64,000 bases of DNA from Pectobacterium brasiliense. Lineage in GTDB: Bacteria; Pseudomonadota; Gammaproteobacteria; Enterobacterales; Enterobacteriaceae. Both the position numbers and the translations under genes were made by a program. Every line of letters begins with the position of its first letter. The first letter of the stretch is position 1. Below are positions 29,028 to 37,614 of the stretch, piece by piece. The DNA lies in the NCBI RefSeq assembly GCF_016950255.1, contig NZ_JACGFN010000001.1, forward strand, positions 1,612,001 through 1,676,000. Reading direction: 5' to 3'. A model generated the notes under the pieces. That model worked only from the letters and a program-made list of their open reading frames with translations, did no database searches and was not told the origin of the DNA.

Positions 29028-30524
29028 TTATATCTTGTCATACTCTGCTTTCAGCGCGGTCGCTATCGATTCAGCCTGCGTACCTACCACAATCTGTACG
29101 CTCTGCTTATTCAGACGAATAACGCCCGCCGCACCAAGACGTTTTGCCTGTGCATCATCAACCAGAGAGGAATCAGCTACGTTCAAACGCAGACGTGTGA
29201 TACAGGCATCAATGCCCGTCAGATTGGCTTTTCCGCCAAGTGCCTGCAAATAGCCCCGCGCCAGCGTCGCCGTATCGCTTGATTTCTCGCCCGCAGACGC
29301 CGTGCTCACGTCATAGCCATCGGCTTCACTACCGCTCACAGCCAGCTCACGCCCCGGCGTTAACAGATTGAAGCGAGTGATGGTAAAGCGGAACACCACG
29401 TAGTAAATGACGAAGAATACCAGCCCTTGGGCAAGCAGCATGTACCACTGAGTGGCCAGCGGGTTACGTGAGGACAGCACCATATCGACCAGACCCGCAC
29501 TGAAACCAAAACCGGCAATCCAATGCATGCTGGCTGCGATAAAGACGGAAAAACCGGTCAGCAGCGCATGCAGGAAATACAGCACCGGCGCAACAAACAT
29601 GAAGGAGAATTCCAGCGGCTCGGTGATCCCGGTAAAGAAGGAAGCAAATGCCGCCGCCAGCATAATCCCGGCCACTTTGCTTTTGTTTTCAGGGCGTGCG
29701 CAGTGATAAATCGCCAATGCGGCACCCGGCAAACCGAACATCATAATCGGGAAGAAGCCTGCCTGATAACGTCCGGTGATCCCCACGACGGCTTTACCAG
29801 AATCGATAGACTGTTGGCCGGCCAGGAAGTTAGGAATATCGTTGATACCCGCGACATCAAACCAGAACACGGAATTCAGCGCATGGTGCAATCCAACAGG
29901 AATCAACAAGCGGTTAAAGAAGGCATAGACCCCAGCGCCGACCGACCCCATCTGTTGAATGTGTTCACCGAACGACACCAGCGCATTGTAAATCACCGGC
30001 CAGACGTACATTAAAATGAACGCCACCAGAATCATCAGGAAAGAAACCAGAATCGGAACCAAACGGCGTCCGCTGAAGAACGACAGCGCTTTAGGCAATT
30101 CAACCTGACTGAAGCGGTTATACAGCTCGGCGGACATGACACCGACCAGAATCCCGATGAACTGGTTTTCAATCTTGCCAAATGCGGCGGGTACCTGTTC
30201 AACAGGGATCCGTTGGATCATGGCAACAACGGCCGGTGAACACAGCGTGGTCAGCACCAGATAACCGACAAAACCGGTCAATGCCGCCGCACCATCTTTA
30301 TCTTTCGACATACCGTACGCGACACCGACAGCAAACAGTACGGCCATATGCCCGATAATCGCCTCACCCGATTTGATGAGGAGAGCCGCCAACGCGTTCT
30401 CGCTTCCCCAGCCAACCGGATCAATCCAGTAACCTATCCCCATCAGGATAGCGGCAGCAGGCAGCGTCGCGACAGGCACCATCAATGCCCGACCGACTTT
30501 TTGTAAATAGCTCAGAGTACTCAC
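29028..30524 (-). CDS. nagE: N-acetylglucosamine PTS permease, EIICB
   Basis: Imports and phosphorylates N-acetylglucosamine. From the GTG at 30522-30524 (AGAGGG upstream; the frame is open 23 codons further) it has 498 residues. The membrane IIC domain spans about 1-380, with GFFPIMMFGLPGAALA and FLTGITEPLEF-like segments. The IIB domain (about 410-498) carries the phosphorylated cysteine in DACITRLRL. E. coli NagE is 648 residues because a IIA domain is fused at the C-terminus; here the protein ends after IIB, so a separate IIA (most likely Crr) must serve it. Divergent from nagBA. Confidence 0.93.
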   Translation of the reverse strand: MSTLSYLQKVGRALMVPVATLPAAAILMGIGYWIDPVGWGSENALAALLIKSGEAIIGHMAVLFAVGVAYGMSKDKDGAAALTGFVGYLVLTTLCSPAVVAMIQRIPVEQVPAAFGKIENQFIGILVGVMSAELYNRFSQVELPKALSFFSGRRLVPILVSFLMILVAFILMYVWPVIYNALVSFGEHIQQMGSVGAGVYAFFNRLLIPVGLHHALNSVFWFDVAGINDIPNFLAGQQSIDSGKAVVGITGRYQAGFFPIMMFGLPGAALAIYHCARPENKSKVAGIMLAAAFASFFTGITEPLEFSFMFVAPVLYFLHALLTGFSVFIAASMHWIAGFGFSAGLVDMVLSSRNPLATQWYMLLAQGLVFFVIYYVVFRFTITRFNLLTPGRELAVSGSEADGYDVSTASAGEKSSDTATLARGYLQALGGKANLTGIDACITRLRLNVADSSLVDDAQAKRLGAAGVIRLNKQSVQIVVGTQAESIATALKAEYDKI

Positions 30525-30671
30525 TTTTCCCTCTCTTACCTTTGCGAGGTAATGAAATGTTGTGGGGCAAACAAACCTGCCAATAAATTTCACTGCCGAA
30601 GAACGTCGCTGTCGAAAACGTCATTGTTGAAAAAACGTGGCAGCGGTGGTTCTTAGGGGGAGTGTAAGAAA

Positions 30672-30694
30672 AATAATTCGCTACACAAATTAAA
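30672..30694. promoter_or_regulatory. Candidate NagC operator near nagE
   Basis: AATAATTCGCTACACAAATT is an imperfect AT-flanked palindrome with inner C-G contacts, of the NagC type. It lies about 150 bases before the nagE start. Recognised by eye only. Confidence 0.35.
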
Positions 30695-30705
30695 CCCCGT
30701 AATTA

Positions 30706-30721
30706 TGTGATAAAAATCACC
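30706..30721. promoter_or_regulatory. CRP-binding site of the nag divergon
   Basis: TGTGA-TAAAAA-TCACC matches the CRP consensus in nine of ten conserved positions and lies between the divergent nagE and nagB genes, where CRP activates both in E. coli. Confidence 0.65.
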
Positions 30722-30834
30722 AAAAAACTGCATACAAAAAGTTTATACCTGAATAAAACCCCAACTTATTTCAAGATTAAAAAAAACGGAGTAGACTAAT
30801 TTTAATGCATAGACAAAACGCGCAACTGGCGCGA

Positions 30835-30855
30835 TTTGCGCAATAACGTATTTAA
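30835..30855. promoter_or_regulatory. Candidate NagC operator near nagB
   Basis: TTTGCGCAATAACGTATTTA is an imperfect palindrome with an AT-rich flank, about 30 bases before the nagB start. It could block nagBA transcription when NagC is bound. Recognised by eye only. Confidence 0.35.
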
Positions 30856-30882
30856 TTCCACTAAAAAATCAGGAGAGCGCCG

Positions 30883-31683
30883 ATGAGACTCATCCCTTTA
30901 ACCACCGCCGCCGACGTCGGAAAATGGGCCGCCCGCCACATCGTTGAGAAAATTAACGCATTCAAGCCCAGCGCAGAGCGCCCTTTTATTCTGGGATTGC
31001 CGACGGGCAGTTCACCGCTGGAGGCCTACAAATCGCTGGTCGCCATGTACAAAGCCGGTCTGGTGAGCTTCAAACACGTTGTCACCTTCAATATGGATGA
31101 GTATGTCGGCCTGCCGACCGACCATCCAGAAAGCTATCATACCTTCATGCATCAGAATTTCTTCAATCACGTTGATATTCCGCGCGAAAACATTAACCTG
31201 TTGAACGGCAACGCAGAAGACACCACAGCAGAATGTCGCCGCTATGAAGAGAAAATAAAGTCCTACGGGAAAATTCATCTTTTCATGGGCGGTGTGGGTA
31301 ATGACGGACATATCGCCTTCAATGAACCCGCCTCATCTCTGGCCTCCCGCACCCGCATCAAAACGTTGACAGAAGAAACCCGTATCGCCAATTCCCGTTT
31401 CTTCGGCGGGGACGTCAGTCTGGTACCTAAATTTGCCCTGACCGTAGGCGTCGGTACGCTGCTGGATGCCGAAGAAGTGATGATTCTGGTGACAGGTCGT
31501 AACAAGGCACAGGCGCTACAGGCTGCGGTAGAAGGCAACGTTAACCATATGTGGACCATCAGCTGTCTGCAACTTCACGCCAAAGCCATCATGGTTTGTG
31601 ACGAGCCTTCAACAATGGAGCTAAAGGTAAAAACCGTTAAATATTTCCGTGAGTTAGAAACGGAAAGCATGAAAAATATCTAA
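30883..31683 (+). CDS. nagB: Glucosamine-6-phosphate deaminase
   Basis: Converts glucosamine-6-phosphate to fructose-6-phosphate and ammonia, the step linking amino-sugar catabolism to glycolysis. The 266-residue length equals E. coli NagB. Substrate loop [13 protein letters not shown] and the active-site residues in FNMDEYVGL and [13 protein letters not shown] are intact. AGGAG precedes the ATG. nagA follows after 18 bases in one operon. Confidence 0.98.
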   Translation: MRLIPLTTAADVGKWAARHIVEKINAFKPSAERPFILGLPTGSSPLEAYKSLVAMYKAGLVSFKHVVTFNMDEYVGLPTDHPESYHTFMHQNFFNHVDIPRENINLLNGNAEDTTAECRRYEEKIKSYGKIHLFMGGVGNDGHIAFNEPASSLASRTRIKTLTEETRIANSRFFGGDVSLVPKFALTVGVGTLLDAEEVMILVTGRNKAQALQAAVEGNVNHMWTISCLQLHAKAIMVCDEPSTMELKVKTVKYFRELETESMKNI

Positions 31684-31701
31684 CCGATGCGGGAGTCGAT
31701 G

Positions 31702-32847
31702 ATGTACGCATTAACCCATAGCCGGATCTTCACCGGCCACCAGATTCTGGATAATCACGCCGTCGTGATTGCCGATGGGCTGATCGAGCGAATCTGCCCA
31801 CTTGCCGAGCTTCCTGCCGGCATTGAACAACACGACCTGAGCGGTGCGTTCCTCGCCCCGGGTTTTATCGATCTGCAGTTGAACGGCTGCGGCGGCGTGC
31901 AGTTCAACGACTCGCTGGACACGATCTCCGTCAAGACGCTGGAGATCATGCAGCAGGCGAACGAGCGTTCAGGCTGTACCAGTTTTTTACCTACGCTGAT
32001 TACCTCCAGCGATGCATTTATGAAGCACAGCATCGATGTGATGAGAGACTGGCTAGCGCAGAATAAGTATCAGGCGCTTGGGCTGCATCTCGAAGGTCCG
32101 TGGCTGAATGTGCTAAAGAAAGGCACGCATGACCCTGCTTTTATTCGCAAACCAACGCAGGAGTTGGTCGACTTCCTGTGCGCCAACGCGGATACCATTA
32201 CGAAAATCACGCTAGCACCGGAAGAAGTCGAACCGTCGGTTATCCGCCAGCTAACAGCGGCGGGCATTATTGTCTCTGCCGGGCATTCCAACGCCACGTG
32301 GGAAGAGGCTAAGCAAGGTTTTGCCGCCGGTATTCGTTTCGCTACCCACCTGTTCAACGCCATGCCGTACCTGACCGGTCGCGAGCCCGGATTGGTCGGC
32401 GCGATTTACGACGCCCCGGAAGTCTATTGCGGTATTATCGCGGATGGACGACACGTTGACTGGGCCAACATTCGCAACAGTAAACGTATCAAGGGCGATA
32501 AGTTGGTGCTGGTGACCGACGCCACGGCACCGGCCGGCGCGGATATTGACCAGTTCATTTTTGCTGGTAAAACCATATACTACCGTGATGGTATTTGTGT
32601 CGATGAACACGGCACCCTGAGCGGTTCGGCACTGACCATGATCGACGCCGTACGTAATAGCGTCGAACATGCGGGCGTCGCGCTGGATGAAGCGATTCGG
32701 ATGGCAACGCTCTACCCTGCGCGCGCCATCGGCGTGGATAAGCAGTTAGGCAGTATTGAAAGCGGTAAAGTGGCCAACCTGACCGTCTTTGACCGTGACT
32801 ATCACATTCTCAAGACGTTTGTTAACGGTAACCCTGTTTGGGGATAA
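31702..32847 (+). CDS. nagA: N-acetylglucosamine-6-phosphate deacetylase
   Basis: Removes acetate from N-acetylglucosamine-6-phosphate, giving the NagB substrate. From [13 protein letters not shown] it has 381 residues (E. coli 382); two ATGs lie upstream in frame at 31687 and 31699, but GGGAG (31690-31694) fits the one chosen. Metal and catalytic residues are in [21 protein letters not shown] and VTDATAPAG. Amidohydrolase fold, cytoplasmic. Confidence 0.97.
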   Translation: MYALTHSRIFTGHQILDNHAVVIADGLIERICPLAELPAGIEQHDLSGAFLAPGFIDLQLNGCGGVQFNDSLDTISVKTLEIMQQANERSGCTSFLPTLITSSDAFMKHSIDVMRDWLAQNKYQALGLHLEGPWLNVLKKGTHDPAFIRKPTQELVDFLCANADTITKITLAPEEVEPSVIRQLTAAGIIVSAGHSNATWEEAKQGFAAGIRFATHLFNAMPYLTGREPGLVGAIYDAPEVYCGIIADGRHVDWANIRNSKRIKGDKLVLVTDATAPAGADIDQFIFAGKTIYYRDGICVDEHGTLSGSALTMIDAVRNSVEHAGVALDEAIRMATLYPARAIGVDKQLGSIESGKVANLTVFDRDYHILKTFVNGNPVWG

Positions 32848-32878
32848 AACGAGAAACGCCTTGGGGTAAAGCGGAAAT

Positions 32879-32915
32879 ACGTTGGGGTAAACTGAGATAA
32901 GGTTTACCCCAACGT
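32879..32915. repeat. 14-bp inverted repeat between nagA and nagC
   Basis: ACGTTGGGGTAAAC (32879-32892) pairs perfectly with GTTTACCCCAACGT (32902-32915) around a nine-base loop; a third partial copy, TTGGGGTAAA, lies at 32861-32870. No thymine tract follows. It may be an intercistronic stem-loop that sets nagBA/nagC mRNA levels. Confidence 0.65.
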
Positions 32916-32944
32916 TGAGTTAAACCTAAGCGAGTAACTTCTTA

Positions 32945-34168
32945 ATGACCACAGGCGGACAAGCGCAGATAGGGAATGTCGATCTGGTTAAGCAATTAAA
33001 CAGCGCGGTGGTTTACCGCCTGATTGACCAGCAGGGTCCGATCTCGCGGATTCAGATAGCAGAACAGAGCCAGCTTGCCCCCGCCAGCGTGACCAAAATC
33101 ACCCGCCAGCTTCTGGAACGCGGGCTCATCAAAGAAGTCGATCAACAGGCCTCCACCGGTGGCAGACGCGCCATTTCGATTATCACCGAAAACCGTCCTT
33201 TCCATACCATAGCGGTACGCCTTGGTCGCTATGACGTCACCATTGCGCTGTACGATTTGCAGGGAAAAGCGCTGGAAGAAGCGCACTACGATCTGCAAGA
33301 AAAAACGCAGGAGTCGCTAGAAGCCGCGCTCTTTCACGTTATCAGCGGCTTTATCGCCAGCCATCAGCGCCGTATTCGCGAGCTCATTGCGATCTCGATT
33401 GTGCTGCCGGGGCTGGTTGATCCCGTTGCGGGCATCGTCCGCTATATGCCACACATCAGCGTGAATAACTGGCAACTGGTCGAAAATCTGCAACGTCATT
33501 TCAACGTCACCAGCTTTGTCGGTCACGATATCCGTAGCCTAGCGCTGGCAGAACACTATTTCGGTGCCACCCACGATTCACTGGATTCTATCCTGGTACG
33601 CGTCCATCGCGGCACAGGCGCGGGTATTCTCGTCAACGGGCAAATTTTTCTTGGCAGCAACGGCAACGTGGGCGAGATCGGCCATATTCAGATCGATCCA
33701 CTTGGCGATCGCTGCCACTGCGGCAATTTCGGCTGTCTGGAAACCGTCGTCGCCAACGCCGCCATTGAACAACGCGTACAACACCTGCTGGGTCAGGGCT
33801 ACCCCAGCAAGCTTTCTATCGATAGCTGCACGATTTCTGCGATTTGCAAAGCGGCAAACCGTGGTGATGCCCTCGCCCGTGAAGTCATCGAACAGGCCGG
33901 ACTCAATCTGGGCAAAGCGCTATCCATCGCCATCAACCTGTTCAATCCTCAGAAAGTCGTGATTGCTGGTGAAATCACCGAAGCAGAAAAAACGCTGCTT
34001 CCTGCGATCCAACGCTGCATCAACGCGCAGGTGTTGAAAGAATTTCGTCACAACCTGCCGATTGAGATATCCAGCCTCAACCACCTTTCCGCTATCAGCG
34101 CGTTCGCTCTGGTCAAACGGGCGATGCTGAACGGCGTGCTGCTACAGCAATTGCTCGAAAATGCCTGA
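32945..34168 (+). CDS. nagC: N-acetylglucosamine repressor NagC
   Basis: ROK-family repressor released by N-acetylglucosamine-6-phosphate, 407 residues (E. coli 406). The N-terminal helix-turn-helix reads GPISRIQIAEQSQLAPASV; the sugar-binding ROK domain includes the zinc motif CHCGNFGCLE and the GHD and GTGAGI loops. It is the third gene of the nag operon and controls both nagE and nagBA. E. coli has nagD next; here the next gene is asnB. Confidence 0.97.
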   Translation: MTTGGQAQIGNVDLVKQLNSAVVYRLIDQQGPISRIQIAEQSQLAPASVTKITRQLLERGLIKEVDQQASTGGRRAISIITENRPFHTIAVRLGRYDVTIALYDLQGKALEEAHYDLQEKTQESLEAALFHVISGFIASHQRRIRELIAISIVLPGLVDPVAGIVRYMPHISVNNWQLVENLQRHFNVTSFVGHDIRSLALAEHYFGATHDSLDSILVRVHRGTGAGILVNGQIFLGSNGNVGEIGHIQIDPLGDRCHCGNFGCLETVVANAAIEQRVQHLLGQGYPSKLSIDSCTISAICKAANRGDALAREVIEQAGLNLGKALSIAINLFNPQKVVIAGEITEAEKTLLPAIQRCINAQVLKEFRHNLPIEISSLNHLSAISAFALVKRAMLNGVLLQQLLENA

Positions 34169-34178
34169 TTCCCTTTCT

Positions 34179-34213
34179 GGCCGGATTATGTAATCCCTAA
34201 AAATCCGGCCTTT
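34179..34213 (+). terminator. Hairpin after nagC
   Basis: GGCCGGATT (34179-34187) and AATCCGGCC (34202-34210) form a 9-bp stem with a 14-base loop, followed by only three thymines. A plausible but weak terminator of the nag operon. Confidence 0.55.
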
Positions 34214-34371
34214 CCCTTCTATGAATTTGACGAATCAACACCAAAAAACCGAATAAATTAACGAAACACCACGTTGATGGCTTTTTTCATTAAACAATAT
34301 TGAATTCCTATGGCACTTTGATGCTAAATCAATGGCACTGAGTTCGAATCTGTCATTACTGGGAGTCATGT

Positions 34372-36036
34372 ATGTGTTCTATTTTTGGTGTGCTTGATCT
34401 GAAAAGCGATCCTGTTGAACTGCGTAAGAAAGCGCTGGAGTTATCCCGTTTGATGCGTCACCGCGGGCCAGACTGGTCCGGCGTTTATGCCAGCGACAAA
34501 GCAATTCTGGCTCACGAACGTCTGTCTATCGTTGACGTCAACACGGGCGCACAGCCGCTTTACAACGCCGAGCGCACCCACATTCTGGCCGTTAACGGTG
34601 AAATTTATAACCATCAGGCATTGCGTCAGCAATACGGTGACCGTTACGCGTTCCAGACTGGCTCCGACTGCGAAGTGATTCTGGCGCTGTATCAGGAAAA
34701 AGGTCCAGAATTCCTGGATGAACTGCGCGGCATGTTCGCCTTTGCCCTGTATGACAGCGAAAAAGACGCCTACCTGATTGGCCGTGACCACCTCGGCATC
34801 ATCCCGCTGTATATGGGTTACGATGAGCACGGCAACCTCTACGTCGCTTCTGAAATGAAAGCGCTGGTACCGGTTTGCCGCACCATCAAAGAATTCCCGG
34901 CTGGCAGCTACCTGTGGAGCAAAGACGGCGAAATTCGCGAGTATTACCAGCGCGACTGGTTTGATTATGACGCAGTAAAAGACAACGAAACGGATAAAGA
35001 AGCGCTGCGCGATGCGCTGGAAGAAGCGGTGAAAAGCCACCTGATGTCTGACGTGCCCTACGGCGTGTTGCTCTCTGGCGGCCTGGATTCCTCCGTTATC
35101 TCTGCAATCACCAAAAAATATGCGGCACGTCGCGTAGAAGATGACGAACGTAGTGAAGCCTGGTGGCCTCAGTTGCACTCTTTCGCCGTCGGTTTGGAAG
35201 GTGCGCCAGATTTGAAAGCCGCGCAGGAAGTCGCTAACCACTTGGGTACCGTGCACCACGAAATTCATTTCACCGTGCAGGAAGGGCTGGATGCGATTCG
35301 CGACGTGATTTATCACATCGAAACCTATGACGTCACCACGATTCGCGCCTCAACGCCGATGTACCTGATGTCCCGTAAAATTAAAGCAATGGGCATCAAG
35401 ATGGTGCTGTCAGGCGAAGGGTCTGACGAAGTGTTCGGCGGCTATCTCTACTTCCACAAAGCGCCAAACGCCAAAGAGTTGCATGAAGAAACCGTGCGTA
35501 AGCTACTGGCACTGCACCAGTACGACTGCGCCCGCGCGAACAAAGCGATGTCCGCCTGGGGTGTGGAAGCTCGCGTACCGTTCCTGGACAAAAACTTCCT
35601 CGATGTCGCGATGCGCATCAACCCACGCGACAAAATGTGTGGCAACGGCAAGATGGAAAAACACATCCTGCGCGAGTGCTTTGAATCCTACTTGCCGCAC
35701 AGCGTTGCATGGCGTCAGAAAGAGCAGTTCTCTGACGGCGTAGGCTACAGCTGGATTGATACGCTGAAAGAAGTAGCGGCTCAGCAGGTTACCGATCAGC
35801 AGTTGGAGACAGCACGCTTCCGCTTCCCGTACAACACGCCAGGCTCCAAAGAAGCGTATCTGTACCGTGAAATCTTCGAAGAGCTGTTCCCGGTTCCAAG
35901 CGCAGCAGAATGTGTACCGGGTGGCCCGTCAGTCGCCTGTTCGTCAGCTAAAGCGATTGAGTGGGATGAATCTTTCAAGAAACTGGATGATCCATCAGGC
36001 CGCGCGGTAGGCGTACACCAGTCCGCCTACAAATAA
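34372..36036 (+). CDS. asnB: Asparagine synthetase B (glutamine-hydrolysing)
   Basis: Makes asparagine from aspartate, ATP and glutamine. The 554-residue length equals E. coli AsnB. Mature Cys2 of MCSIFGV is the glutaminase nucleophile; the N-terminal domain continues with RHRGPDWSG and NGEIYNH, and the synthetase domain has the pyrophosphatase loop SGGLDSSV and GEGSDEVFGGY. It is a single gene between a nagC hairpin and its own terminator. Confidence 0.98.
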   Translation: MCSIFGVLDLKSDPVELRKKALELSRLMRHRGPDWSGVYASDKAILAHERLSIVDVNTGAQPLYNAERTHILAVNGEIYNHQALRQQYGDRYAFQTGSDCEVILALYQEKGPEFLDELRGMFAFALYDSEKDAYLIGRDHLGIIPLYMGYDEHGNLYVASEMKALVPVCRTIKEFPAGSYLWSKDGEIREYYQRDWFDYDAVKDNETDKEALRDALEEAVKSHLMSDVPYGVLLSGGLDSSVISAITKKYAARRVEDDERSEAWWPQLHSFAVGLEGAPDLKAAQEVANHLGTVHHEIHFTVQEGLDAIRDVIYHIETYDVTTIRASTPMYLMSRKIKAMGIKMVLSGEGSDEVFGGYLYFHKAPNAKELHEETVRKLLALHQYDCARANKAMSAWGVEARVPFLDKNFLDVAMRINPRDKMCGNGKMEKHILRECFESYLPHSVAWRQKEQFSDGVGYSWIDTLKEVAAQQVTDQQLETARFRFPYNTPGSKEAYLYREIFEELFPVPSAAECVPGGPSVACSSAKAIEWDESFKKLDDPSGRAVGVHQSAYK

Positions 36037-36057
36037 TTCGATTTAATTTCTTCAATC

Positions 36058-36082
36058 AACGGGCCTTTCATGGCCCGTTTTT
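36058..36082 (+). terminator. asnB terminator
   Basis: AACGGGCC (36058-36065) and GGCCCGTT (36072-36079) form an 8-bp stem running into a thymine tract to 36082. Confidence 0.88.
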
Positions 36083-36188
36083 GTACGCTTAATTCACTGG
36101 GAATGCGTGCTTTTTGGCGTTTTTCTCACCATACTGTTCACAACCCAAACAAACGACACATTGAGGGCACTTTTCGGGAAAAAACTAG

Positions 36189-36217
36189 TTGACGCAATTA
36201 GGCCAACTACGCATAAT
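36189..36217 (+). promoter_or_regulatory. tRNA operon promoter
   Basis: TTGACG (36189-36194), 17 bases, then CATAAT (36212-36217), followed by a GC-rich discriminator GCGCCCC typical of stringently controlled stable-RNA promoters. It lies about 40 bases before the first tRNA. Confidence 0.75.
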
Positions 36218-36255
36218 GCGCCCCGCAACGCCGATGAAGGTGACGCGGAAAAGAT

Positions 36256-36332
36256 GGCTACGTAGCTCAGCTGGTTAGAGCACAGCACTCATAATGCTGG
36301 GGTCACAGGTTCGATTCCCGTCGTAGCCACCA
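36256..36332 (+). tRNA. metT: tRNA-Met(CAT), elongator
   Basis: A 77-base cloverleaf with encoded CCA, anticodon CAT and the T-loop GGTTCGATTCC. It is first in the operon, matching metT of the E. coli metT-leuW-glnUW-metU-glnVX cluster. Identical to the second Met gene in this operon. Confidence 0.96.
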
Positions 36333-36340
36333 TCTTTTTT

Positions 36341-36425
36341 GCGGGAGTGGCGAAATTGGTAGACGCACCAGATTTAGGTTCTGGCGCCGCAAGGTGTGCG
36401 AGTTCAAGTCTCGCCTCCCGCACCA
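36341..36425 (+). tRNA. leuW: tRNA-Leu(TAG)
   Basis: 85 bases with encoded CCA, a long variable arm and anticodon TAG in the loop ATTTAGGTT. Acceptor ends GCGGGAG/CTCCCGC pair fully. Second in the operon, as leuW in E. coli. Confidence 0.95.
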
Positions 36426-36481
36426 TATCATCTTCTCGGTCTGACATCGCTTTTCGAAGCCTGTTAGTGTTTTGTAGTGAT

Positions 36482-36556
36482 TGGGGTATCGCCAAGCGGT
36501 AAGGCACCGGTTTTTGATACCGGCATTCCCTGGTTCGAATCCAGGTACCCCAGCCA
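36482..36556 (+). tRNA. glnU: tRNA-Gln(TTG), copy 1
   Basis: 75 bases including CCA; acceptor TGGGGTA, anticodon TTG in TTTTTGATA. Differs from the next copy at two positions (36508 C and 36522 G) that form one anticodon-stem pair. Confidence 0.95.
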
Positions 36557-36591
36557 TTTCAAAACATATGCTGAAAAATTCGTTGTCCTGT

Positions 36592-36666
36592 TGGGGTATC
36601 GCCAAGCGGTAAGGCACTGGTTTTTGATACCAGCATTCCCTGGTTCGAATCCAGGTACCCCAGCCA
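36592..36666 (+). tRNA. glnW: tRNA-Gln(TTG), copy 2
   Basis: 75 bases including CCA, anticodon TTG. The anticodon-stem pair is T-A here (36618 and 36632) where the first copy has C-G, a compensated change. The rest is identical to the first copy. Confidence 0.95.
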
Positions 36667-36719
36667 TCTACTTGATAGTAGAAGATTTGTTGAAGTGAAG
36701 TAACATTAGCAATAGATTT

Positions 36720-36796
36720 GGCTACGTAGCTCAGCTGGTTAGAGCACAGCACTCATAATGCTGGGGTCACAGGTTCGATTCCCGTCGTAGCCACCA
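36720..36796 (+). tRNA. metU: tRNA-Met(CAT), elongator, second copy
   Basis: 77 bases including CCA, identical in sequence to the first tRNA-Met of this operon; anticodon CAT. Confidence 0.96.
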
Positions 36797-36802
36797 TATT
36801 TT

Positions 36803-36877
36803 TGGGGTATCGCCAAGCGGTAAGGCACCGGATTCTGATTCCGGCATTCCGAGGTTCGAATCCTCGTACCCCAGCCA
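36803..36877 (+). tRNA. glnV: tRNA-Gln(CTG); integration target
   Basis: 75 bases including CCA, anticodon CTG (36835-36837). From tRNA position 27 to beyond the 3' end its sequence is repeated at 40727, so this gene is the attachment site of the downstream element. The gene stays intact because the element restores the 3' part. Confidence 0.95.
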
Positions 36878-36942
36878 AATAAAGCTGGTAAAACAGCAAA
36901 GAAACGGGGCGACAGTCGAAAGATGTCGCCCCGTTTTCTTAT
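36829..36942 (+). repeat. attL: 114-bp direct repeat, left copy
   Basis: Matches 40727-40840 with only two differences (36924 T/C and 36938 C/G). It begins at the 5' side of the anticodon stem of tRNA-Gln(CTG), runs through the 3' end and takes in the operon terminator. The repeats are 3,898 bases apart and define the ends of the integrated element. Confidence 0.93.
36902..36938 (+). terminator. Terminator of the tRNA operon
   Basis: AAACGGGGCGACA (36902-36914) pairs with TGTCGCCCCGTTT (36924-36936), a 13-bp stem, followed by thymines. It lies wholly inside the att repeat, so a second copy exists at the right end. Confidence 0.9.
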
Positions 36943-37614
36943 ACGTGGCGACAAAAACGTTAACACTCATCCTACTGTTACTCCCCTTCTCTGTTTTGAA
37001 TACTAAGATCCCCCCTCAATAGGCGGAAACAACACTCTACTCTTCTACTTGGCTCCAAGCATTTCCCTAAAGCTCGTCAGAAAGCCATAGCGCCACGCAA
37101 GATAAATTCCTAAGCCCCAGACGATGCGCTACCACATCTCGCGATACTAAGCCCCTGAGTGCGTTTCACGCTAAGTGAAGAATCCCCTGTATCCAACGTA
37201 TGTCAAAATCCTACCTGGAAGTGATTCGGGAGGACTCCCCGTTCTTGTCATGATCGTAGTTCGCAGATAAGCCTATTTTTCATACGAATACCAAAAGAAT
37301 TGAAATTGTAATATTCAGAAACATAGGGCATCATTTGCAGCCAAGCACGATTTAAAGCGTATGTTCTTCAAAACTGAATTTCTGGCTGACGTGATTGTTG
37401 TACCCGTTAAATGCGATCATGTCTAAGTTTGATGAAGTAACAGATAGAAAGTGGCTGGTTGAGATTGAAGGTAAAACAAGCGTCCGCGATCTGACCCGTA
37501 TCCCTGTAGGCAAAGTGCGCGTTAGCTAGGTTGGTATGGCGTTTGATCGCGGGATTGATAAGATTGGTGTTTTATCGAAAGTAACAACTATTATTTTAAA
37601 TAAGGAATGTTTTA
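36943..37614. other. Left arm of the element, no assignable gene
   Basis: About 670 bases of roughly average composition, unlike the AT-rich cargo that follows. On both strands open frames are short and broken. The longest with a proper start are ATG 37361-37426 (21 codons) and an overlapping ATG 37419-37529 (36 codons, starting MSKFDEVTDRKWLVEIEG), whose frame resumes after one stop as VGMAFDRGIDKIG. This looks like a decayed gene. A small TTCAC/GTGAA inverted repeat is near 37170. Promoters for the cargo must lie at its right end. Confidence 0.5.
37419..37529 (+). pseudogene. Short open frame, probable gene remnant
   Basis: A 36-codon frame from ATG, overlapping the end of another short frame (37361-37426). 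The residues KWLVEIEGKTSVRDLTRIP look protein-like, and after a single TAG the same frame continues for about 25 codons. I do not recognise the family. It could be a real small protein, but a broken gene is more likely. Confidence 0.2.

Larger units (their letters stand above)
30525..30882. promoter_or_regulatory. nagE-nagB divergent control region
   Basis: About 360 AT-rich bases with a strong CRP site (30706-30721) flanked by two candidate NagC operators (30672-30694 and 30835-30855). Two operators about 160 bases apart around a CRP site resemble the E. coli nagE-nagB region, where NagC loops the DNA. Confidence 0.6.

Noticed and set aside
29028..30524. nagE as a truncated pseudogene.
   Set aside because: IIC and IIB are complete, the stop is followed by a clean terminator, and no IIA remnant is present, so it is a natural EIICB.
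34441..35316. A 291-codon frame antisense to asnB.
   Set aside because: Same reason: antisense of a conserved gene, without any recognisable domain.
36303..36970. Minus-strand frames across the tRNA genes, with repeated segments such as GYLDSNQGMPVSK.
   Set aside because: They are translations of tRNA genes in antisense, a well-known source of false proteins.
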